64,000 nt of DNA, from assembly GCA_949291365.1 (NCBI GenBank), contig CASEVJ010000007.1, positions 106,196 through 170,195 on the forward strand, written 5' to 3'. Made by a program: the position numbers and the translations under genes. Positions 59,801 to 64,000 of this stretch are shown here, piece by piece (within the stretch, counting starts at the first letter, position 1; the number at the start of each line of letters is the position of its first letter). The notes below the pieces were generated by a model, which worked only from the letters and a program-made list of their open reading frames with translations, was not told the origin of the DNA and ran no database searches. Source of the DNA: an uncultured bacterium (GTDB lineage Bacteria; Elusimicrobiota; Elusimicrobia; Elusimicrobiales; Elusimicrobiaceae).

Positions 59801-60183
59801 TGGCACGCTATGCAGAAGAAGCGGCGGGCATATTGAACGGATTTTTTGCTTCACCGCTGTACCGTCGTTTGCGCACGCAGGAGCTGCTGGGAGCGGAGGT
59901 GCCGTTTTCCCGCCGGACGGAACAAGGCATAGTCAGCGGGAGTATTGATTTGCTGTTGCGGGATAAAGAGGGCACGGTATGGGTGTATGATTTTAAAACA
60001 GACCGCACCAGCCAGCCGCAGCAAAGCGCAGAGAGGTACCGCCCCCAGCTGCAGGCCTATGCGCAGGCCGCCCGCTGTATGTATCCGCAGAGCCGGGTGA
60101 GGACGGCAGTGGTGTTTGTGCGCAGCGGGAGCGAAATTGTGTGGGAAGCAAGCGCAGACGACGGTGAAACTGGTAAAATGTAA
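56893..60183 (+). CDS. addA: AddA-type UvrD helicase with C-terminal nuclease
   Basis: 1096 residues from ATG 56893 (coupled to addB by ATGA; earlier in-frame starts lie within addB). Motor motifs in order: Walker A VVEAGAGTGKTTLLIDRLC near residue 20, LVALTFTEKAAAEIKTRL, Walker B YIDEFQDTDPVQGELL near 381, VVGDPKQSIYRFRGADI near 420, VMTVHKSKGLQFPVVIVVD near 743 and LYVALTRAREKLLLVG near 817. The nuclease follows: LGTLVHAALAQG (His), SGSIDLLLRD (Asp) and VWVYDFKTDR (Asp-x-Lys). It is the 3'-5' helicase and one nuclease of the AddAB break-repair complex. Confidence 0.94.
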   Translation: MNTEDRQRVRTLLNVNMVVEAGAGTGKTTLLIDRLCFALLAQGILAPRLVALTFTEKAAAEIKTRLIFKLQEVLRKLRGQNAAALANAAAHPADGEKEKPEEDTLDILKKVFQIPDDIIISRAETALSQLDISPIGTIHGFCADILRAYPLAAGLTPGAEIDKGPRAQRIFQAQWNQFLDKELGEHAPRPRQWQEVLAQVSLAELRSCAEEMCSGKISGIEELAFPPQLSAVCRQRAARACALAETFCAGKKSPRVIEKALFQAARRFEAAAQWLDTGRCEPEPEETLAIKSVPKDWDAESEEEAKSLCRFAAQADPVVQLFVRKAYALLQELTQQVRMRMAEEGILSFDDLIVKTRDLLKNNLQVRRYVQEEYDALYIDEFQDTDPVQGELLLFLAEQKGGGATRWQDVRLQPGKLFVVGDPKQSIYRFRGADITAYELFTDLILKQGGEKAYLRQNFRSEQEIVALANGVCSAVMKTKPAFQPAYEPIFTGKTQRSGAAQLALISGGEGKITADDYRHNQGRFVAQWIKEHVGKLVLNNGHVLQYKDIALLSRAATTLAPYADALRREGVPFSLEEDKDFYHRQEINDFLNLLRAIDDPRDRISLTGLLRSPLGALSDEEIYRLAQADGLDWRRPGALPQAERVFALLRHYAARAGREPLHQFLRGLLQESFLAESCAAAYDAERSVEYLEKLLSLAEGYALQTPLTLGQFLQRVQEMMEQDLSRLSALPAGEGADAVSVMTVHKSKGLQFPVVIVVDISKKESAAASKRPQHLYSWRYQTHGFRVGPYGDICLAWLEEEQKEHARCEEVRVLYVALTRAREKLLLVGNEESEGRTVAEMLGKGGFFPPSGQKPPQLGPEGELQVLYVPYQRAEEFIYSYHAAPSARPQEKQLQQWRKCIEARRAEYAALCAATGPQAPSALAAEPAAADKTAAELGTLVHAALAQGWTQAQPSVMHCLQAAVRETGLARYAEEAAGILNGFFASPLYRRLRTQELLGAEVPFSRRTEQGIVSGSIDLLLRDKEGTVWVYDFKTDRTSQPQQSAERYRPQLQAYAQAARCMYPQSRVRTAVVFVRSGSEIVWEASADDGETGKM

Positions 60184-60203
60184 GAAACTTTTAGGAGGAG
60201 TAT

Positions 60204-60512
60204 ATGTTTGACAAGTTAGGCCAACTGAAAGATTTGTGGCAATTAAAAAACCAAATCCAGGAAATCAAAAAACGCTTGGATAATATGGTAATCAAGGTGG
60301 ACAGCCCCAACCATGTATTTGAAGTGACGGTATCTGGCTCCCAGGAAGTAAAAGAGGTGGTGGTGTCAGAACTGGTGCAGAATTTCTCGCGCGAGCAATT
60401 GGCTGAAGAGCTGAAAAGCGTAATCAATAAAGCCGTGCGCGACAGCCAGGCCCTGGCTGCCCAGGCCATGGGCGGCATGGCGGGTATGGGCGGCAATATG
60501 CCGCAGGCCTGA
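60204..60512 (+). CDS. YbaB/EbfC-family nucleoid-associated protein
   Basis: 102 residues, usual size. KLGQLKDLWQLKNQIQEIKK forms the N-terminal helix, and ELVQNFSREQLAEELKSVIN the central part of the YbaB fold, a DNA-binding dimer shaped like tweezers. The C-terminus is Met/Gly-rich (AQAMGGMAGMGGNMPQA). In other bacteria ybaB is often linked to dnaX and recR, so its place after addAB keeps a recombination context. AGGAGGAG gives a strong ribosome site. Confidence 0.9.
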   Translation: MFDKLGQLKDLWQLKNQIQEIKKRLDNMVIKVDSPNHVFEVTVSGSQEVKEVVVSELVQNFSREQLAEELKSVINKAVRDSQALAAQAMGGMAGMGGNMPQA

Positions 60513-60513
60513 T

Positions 60514-60882
60514 ATGGCAGACCGCCGCGTCTATGCCGTGATGGGGGTGTCCGTGACGGACGCTTCCAAATATGGCACCCGCATTTTTAAAGAGTTGGCA
60601 GCGCAGGGATACCGCGTCTATGCGCTCAACCCCAAAGGGGGGACGGTGGCGGGGCAGCCGGTATATCGCACTTTGGCAGAGGTTCCGGCGCAGGTATATG
60701 GCGTAATTATGGTACTGCCGCCTGCCGCGCTGGAAGAAGCAGTGCGGCAATGTATAGAGGCCGGCGTCAAAGAAATTTGGTTTCAGCCCGGCGCCCGGGA
60801 CGAACGCGCCCAGCAGCAAGCCGCTGACGCAGGCATAGACGTCATAGAAGATTGTTTTATGGCGGCCAACGGGTTATGGTGA
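60514..60882 (+). CDS. CoA-binding domain protein (YccU-like)
   Basis: 122 residues forming a single Rossmann-type CoA-binding domain: VYAVMGVSVTDASKYGTRIF, YRVYALNPKGGTVAGQPVYR, and the C-terminal EIWFQPGARDERAQQQAADA. Small proteins of this kind bind CoA or acyl-CoA and have no assigned reaction. The start ATG lies directly after the ybaB stop; the stop TGA overlaps the start of the aldo/keto reductase by one base (TGATG), indicating coupled translation. Confidence 0.9.
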   Translation: MADRRVYAVMGVSVTDASKYGTRIFKELAAQGYRVYALNPKGGTVAGQPVYRTLAEVPAQVYGVIMVLPPAALEEAVRQCIEAGVKEIWFQPGARDERAQQQAADAGIDVIEDCFMAANGLW

Positions 60883-61832
60883 TGGATTTTGCGCCGCTTT
60901 TGCGGAAAGGGCAACCTGTTTGCCGTCTGGGGCTGGGAACCTGGGCCTTGGGCGGCGGCAATGACTGGGGGCCTGTTTCGGCCCAAGCGGCCCAAGATAC
61001 GGTAGCCGCGGCGCTGCAAGCCGGGATAAACTGGGTGGACACGGCCCCAGTATATGCAAACGGGGAAGTGGAAACCCTTTTGGGACGTATGCTGAAAGGC
61101 CGCCGCCAGGAAGTTTTGCTGGCTACCAAGTGCGGTATTGTAGTAAAAAACGGCCGTCCGGATCATGATTTGCGCCCGGACACCATTTATGCCCAGTGTC
61201 ATGCCTCTCTGCGGCACTTGCAAACCGATTATATAGACCTCTATCAAATTCATTGGCCGGATCCGCATTTGCCTTTGGAACAGGCCTTGCCCGCGTTGCA
61301 GCGTTTAAAAGAACAAGGAAAAATACGCGCCATTGGCCTATGCAATGTACATGCAAGCCAGCTGCACCGGGCTTGCTGTGCCGCGGCGGTGGACTGTGTG
61401 CAAAATCCGCTTTCTCTGCTTAAGAGCAAGCAGGCAGAGGTGCTCGCGGTATGCCGGGAACAGCAAATCCCTTTCTGTGCTTATGGCGCATTGGGCGGGG
61501 GTATTTTGAGCGGAAAATACCACAAGCCCCCCAATTTCCGGCGCTGTGATGCGCGGCGGTATTTTTATAAATATTATTTCGGAGTCGGTTTTGACGGAGC
61601 CCAGCCGGCGGTGGAACGGGTGCGGGAAGTGGCCGCCCAGAAAAAAGCGCCGCCCAGCGCGGTGGCATTGGCGTGGGTTTTGGCTCATGCGGGTGTCAGC
61701 GGGGTGCTGGCAGGGGCCAAGTCGCCCCGGCAGGTAGCTGAAAATGTGCAGGCCGCCCGGCTGTGCTTGACGGAAGAAGAAAAGGAATATTTGCAGGCCG
61801 CCCTGCCCGCAGACCCACAACAAGGAGCATAA
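60882..61832 (+). CDS. Aldo/keto reductase
   Basis: 316 residues from the ATG at 60882 (TGATG junction); ATG 60876 is an alternative. TIM-barrel NADPH-dependent oxidoreductase: RLGLGTWALGGGNDWG, INWVDTAPVYANG (catalytic Asp and Tyr), VLLATKCGIV (Lys) and DLYQIHWPDPHLPLEQ (His), followed by KIRAIGLCNVHASQLH and the cofactor phosphate loop near LAGAKSPRQVAENV. The tetrad is complete. The subgroup is that of YajO/IolS-like reductases, which reduce assorted aldehydes; the substrate is not known. Confidence 0.93.
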   Translation: MDFAPLLRKGQPVCRLGLGTWALGGGNDWGPVSAQAAQDTVAAALQAGINWVDTAPVYANGEVETLLGRMLKGRRQEVLLATKCGIVVKNGRPDHDLRPDTIYAQCHASLRHLQTDYIDLYQIHWPDPHLPLEQALPALQRLKEQGKIRAIGLCNVHASQLHRACCAAAVDCVQNPLSLLKSKQAEVLAVCREQQIPFCAYGALGGGILSGKYHKPPNFRRCDARRYFYKYYFGVGFDGAQPAVERVREVAAQKKAPPSAVALAWVLAHAGVSGVLAGAKSPRQVAENVQAARLCLTEEEKEYLQAALPADPQQGA

Positions 61833-61833
61833 C

Positions 61834-63132
61834 ATGACAAACGTGCAGGAGATAACGGCCTATTTGGATACAATACTGCCCGCGCTGGGGGTGAATAAAA
61901 AACGGGAATTGGTGCGCTTGCTTTATGAAATTGCCAAACGTGACGCCGCGGCCCCGGCGGTTATTTTGCCTGCGGAGAAAAATTTGACATTTGAACGCGC
62001 CAAAAACAAATTGCTGCGTCTGCGCTATCCCAACAGTTTTTCTTCGGCCGCAAAGAGCGCTTTTTATCTGCCCAAATTGGAAATAGATCCCGCCCAGCGG
62101 GCGGATTTGACGCCGCGTCCGTTTTACCCCAAACGTGTTTATGTGGAAAAAAGCGTGTGGGACAGCCCCCTGGCGCAGCGGGCGCGGCAGTGCTTTGCAA
62201 AAGCGGAATTTGCCGCCTGGGACGGGAAAGAAATGGTCGGAAGTGAAAATTTTTCCCGCCGCAGCGATACCCTGGTTATTCACCGTGAAAAATATGATTT
62301 TTTAAAGCCCTGTCCTTGTTCGGCAGGCAATGCCGGGTGCGGCTATAATTTAATCAACTTGGGGTTTGGCTGCCGCTTTGAATGTGAATATTGTTTTTTG
62401 CAGCAGTATCAAAATTTACACGCTATTTTGCTTCCGGCCAATGTGCAGGATTTTTTGGATAAAATAGACGGGGCGCATTTTACCAAAGGATTGTTTGACC
62501 GCCCGCGCATTGGCAGCGGGGAGTTTACCGATTCGCTGGTATTTGACGATTTGACGCAATACAGCACGCAGCTGGTTCCCTTTTTCCGCGCGCGGCCACA
62601 TTTGCAGTTTGAGTTTAAAACGAAAAGTACTTGTATAGACGGTCTGCTAGCCCAGCCAGGGGCGGAAAATGTGGTGGTGGGCTGGTCGGTCAATGCCGAA
62701 CAGTTTATAGAGCGGGTGGAGCATTTTACGCCGTCTTTGTCCCAGCGGCTGGAGGCCGCCGCGCAGGTGGCCGGGGCAGGATATCGGTTAGGGTTTCATT
62801 TTGACCCGGTGGTGCCCTTTGCGGGCTGGAAAGAGGCCTATGCCCGCGCCGCTGAACAAATAGCCGCTTCTGTGCCTGTTGATAAAGTGGCGTGGATAAG
62901 TGTGGGATTGCTGCGTTTTTCGCGTGAATTAAAAAAAGCGGTGGAGAACCGCTTCCCCGAAAACACCATTTTAGACGGGGAGTTTTTGTTGGAATTTGAC
63001 GGGAAAATGCGCTACCCCGAAGAATTGCGCAAAGAGGTGTATGGCTATTTGGTGCCGCGGCTTCAAACGCTTTTTCCAAAAACAGTGGTCTATGTGTGTA
63101 TGGAAAAACCCCGCTTGTTTTGCCAGCTGTAA
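61834..63132 (+). CDS. Spore photoproduct lyase-like radical SAM protein
   Basis: 432 residues. The radical SAM motif CRFECEYC (C-x3-C-x2-C: Cys180, Cys184, Cys187) sits in NLGFGCRFECEYCFLQQYQN, which is the spore photoproduct lyase (SPL) pattern. Further SPL-like segments are RIGSGEFTDSLVFDDLTQYS, FEFKTKSTCIDGLL, VVVGWSVNAEQFIE and YRLGFHFDPVVPFAGW. Extra Cys occur just before the motif (CPCSAGNAGC at 160-169). True SPL repairs the thymine dimer of spores; no sporulation gene is visible and the cell looks diderm, so this is a homologue with an unassigned substrate. It ends the addB-to-SPL gene run. Confidence 0.88.
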   Translation: MTNVQEITAYLDTILPALGVNKKRELVRLLYEIAKRDAAAPAVILPAEKNLTFERAKNKLLRLRYPNSFSSAAKSAFYLPKLEIDPAQRADLTPRPFYPKRVYVEKSVWDSPLAQRARQCFAKAEFAAWDGKEMVGSENFSRRSDTLVIHREKYDFLKPCPCSAGNAGCGYNLINLGFGCRFECEYCFLQQYQNLHAILLPANVQDFLDKIDGAHFTKGLFDRPRIGSGEFTDSLVFDDLTQYSTQLVPFFRARPHLQFEFKTKSTCIDGLLAQPGAENVVVGWSVNAEQFIERVEHFTPSLSQRLEAAAQVAGAGYRLGFHFDPVVPFAGWKEAYARAAEQIAASVPVDKVAWISVGLLRFSRELKKAVENRFPENTILDGEFLLEFDGKMRYPEELRKEVYGYLVPRLQTLFPKTVVYVCMEKPRLFCQL

Positions 63133-63365
63133 TGTGGAGTGGGCGGGGTATTGGGCCGCTTCCGGTTTTACGATTGTTATGGCTGCTGTTTAAGGTAAAA
63201 TAGCCCCGGCGGAAAACATTCCCATTTGCGCAAAAGGATTTTTCTTGGTTTGGCAGATTTTATTTTGAGGTGTGGCAGGCAAAGGATAAAATGCGGTTTT
63301 TGAGCGGTGGAATTGGTATGTGCGTGCAGGTTTAGGTGTTAGTACCTTTTAGTTTATTGCAACAA
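63133..63365. other. Gap with no recognised feature
   Basis: A 233-base AT/GC-mixed stretch with no open frame or promoter that I can support. Confidence 0.4.
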
Positions 63366-63396
63366 AAAACGCTCCGGTTTAACCGGAGCGTTTTTG
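63366..63396. terminator. Bidirectional terminator between convergent genes
   Basis: CGCTCCGGTT (63370-63379) pairs with AACCGGAGCG (63381-63390), with T-runs on both strands. It serves the radical SAM gene and the barrel gene. Confidence 0.93.
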
Positions 63397-63408
63397 CGCT
63401 GTAACAAA

Positions 63409-64000
63409 TTAGAAAAAGCGCCAGCGCAAGCGGGCAGAGAGGAAAATTTCCGTCTTGGCACCATCTTCACTGTGGGTGGCAAAACCCAGTTGGCCGCCTA
63501 AATCCATGTCGTGGGTCAGCACGCGGCTGTAGCCGGCAGCCAAACGAAGGGTAGTGTCGCTGTCTGCGCCGTCAGCGCGTTTGCCGCGGAAGCCCAAGCT
63601 GGCTAAACCGTCTACGGAGTTTACATCGTCAATGTAATATTTGCCGATGCCTCCGAGGTAGAGGTCGGTGGCGCTTTTGCCGTCATCGGTACTGCCGATG
63701 AAATCCAACGCGGCGAAGCCGCCCCATGTCCATTCCTGCGCTCCCATAGCTTGGCGGCCCACCATGGCGCTTACGCCAAAATCGGTAGACCCTTTGGCAA
63801 CGCCGTCGGGGTGGCTGTCATTGGGAGAGTCAAAAAAGGAAGGGCTGAAATGGGCGGTTACATCTAACAACAATCCTTGCCCGGCCAAATCTTCAGAGGC
63901 GCGGTATTTTACGCCGAAATCCGGGTCGGTCAGGCCGTTTTCACTATAGCCGCCGTCCATTTTCAAGTTAGCCAGCCCTAACGAGGCAAATACTTCCCAG
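63409..64000 (-). CDS. Outer-membrane beta-barrel protein (5' end beyond window)
   Basis: The frame is open to the window edge; the last bases encode WEVFASLGLANLKMDGGYSE, so the protein begins outside. About 196 residues are visible, with alternating strands: GVKYRASEDLAGQGLLLDVT, EWTWGGFAALDFIGSTDDGK, DLYLGGIGKYYIDDV, GLASLGFRGKRADGA, TLRLAAGYSRVLTHDMDLGG and the terminal IFLSARLRWRFF ending in Phe, the Bam signal. It may be a porin or surface barrel. A TTG/ATG at 63966 or 63960 could be mistaken for a start, but the barrel continues upstream. Confidence 0.8.
   Translation of the reverse strand, partial: WEVFASLGLANLKMDGGYSENGLTDPDFGVKYRASEDLAGQGLLLDVTAHFSPSFFDSPNDSHPDGVAKGSTDFGVSAMVGRQAMGAQEWTWGGFAALDFIGSTDDGKSATDLYLGGIGKYYIDDVNSVDGLASLGFRGKRADGADSDTTLRLAAGYSRVLTHDMDLGGQLGFATHSEDGAKTEIFLSARLRWRFF

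Overview
The window is a gene-dense stretch (about 58 protein genes and one tRNA) of a bacterial chromosome. It comes from a diderm, lipopolysaccharide-making, apparently anaerobic organism. Evidence for this is a full lipid A initiation set (lpxA, lpxC, lpxD, lpxI), BamA, Skp, TolC, several outer-membrane barrels, a sodium-pumping oxaloacetate/pyruvate-type decarboxylase, threonine fermentation genes, and no respiratory genes. The mix of GH57 branching enzyme with a DUF4912 protein, a pilin-like protein, secreted TldD-type proteins and these envelope genes fits the Elusimicrobiota best in my judgement. That assignment is an inference from gene content and has not been tested by a search. I see no insertion sequence, prophage, CRISPR array or rRNA.

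Layout. 1-2267 (+): end of ndk, then two secreted or enzyme-like proteins that have lost key catalytic residues. 2451-10170 (-): rpmB, an intrinsic terminator, then a tightly packed operon bamA-skp-lpxD-lpxC-fabZ-lpxA-lpxI; bamA appears to start with AUU. 10238-11289 (-): terC and tRNA-Thr(UGU). 11392-14729 (+): two exported TldD/TldE-like proteins. 15262-20258 (-): envelope operon of lipoprotein, barrel, HAMP protein, TolC, patatin and TPR protein. 20720-23651 (-): a 688-residue membrane-anchored protein of unknown function and a trypsin-like protease. 23778-29740: greA, GH57 with DUF4912, a pilin-like protein, and tdh-kbl. 30217-33644 (+): znuACB-like metal importer and nth.

34110-41247 (-): biotin ligase followed by the three decarboxylase subunits, pdxA, and two parvulin foldases. 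41251-46585 (-): mfd and a class A penicillin-binding protein. 46849-49959 (+): two-component system, rsmD and an iron-sulfur PD-(D/E)XK nuclease. 50371-53801 (-): thrC, an EamA exporter, uppP and sixA. 53879-63132 (+): addB-addA recombination nuclease, ybaB, a CoA-binding protein, an aldo/keto reductase and a spore-photoproduct-lyase-like radical SAM protein. 63409-64000 (-): a cut-off outer-membrane barrel.

How it works together: much of the window builds and maintains the outer membrane and periplasm (Bam, Skp, two parvulins, Lpx, UppP, PBP1A, TolC). A second theme is fermentative energy and amino-acid turnover: biotinylated decarboxylase driving a sodium gradient, threonine made by ThrC and degraded by Tdh-Kbl. 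A third is DNA repair (AddAB, Mfd, Nth, SPL-like).

The most unusual signals are regulatory. Five operon-leading genes have no Shine-Dalgarno sequence and carry a -10 hexamer only 6-8 bases before the ATG, which predicts leaderless mRNAs. bamA has a strong Shine-Dalgarno sequence followed by AUU and no standard start. Other oddities are two enzyme-like proteins without their nucleophile, a His/Cys-rich tail on the metal-importer ATPase, and a degenerate tandem repeat between nth and the decarboxylase operon.
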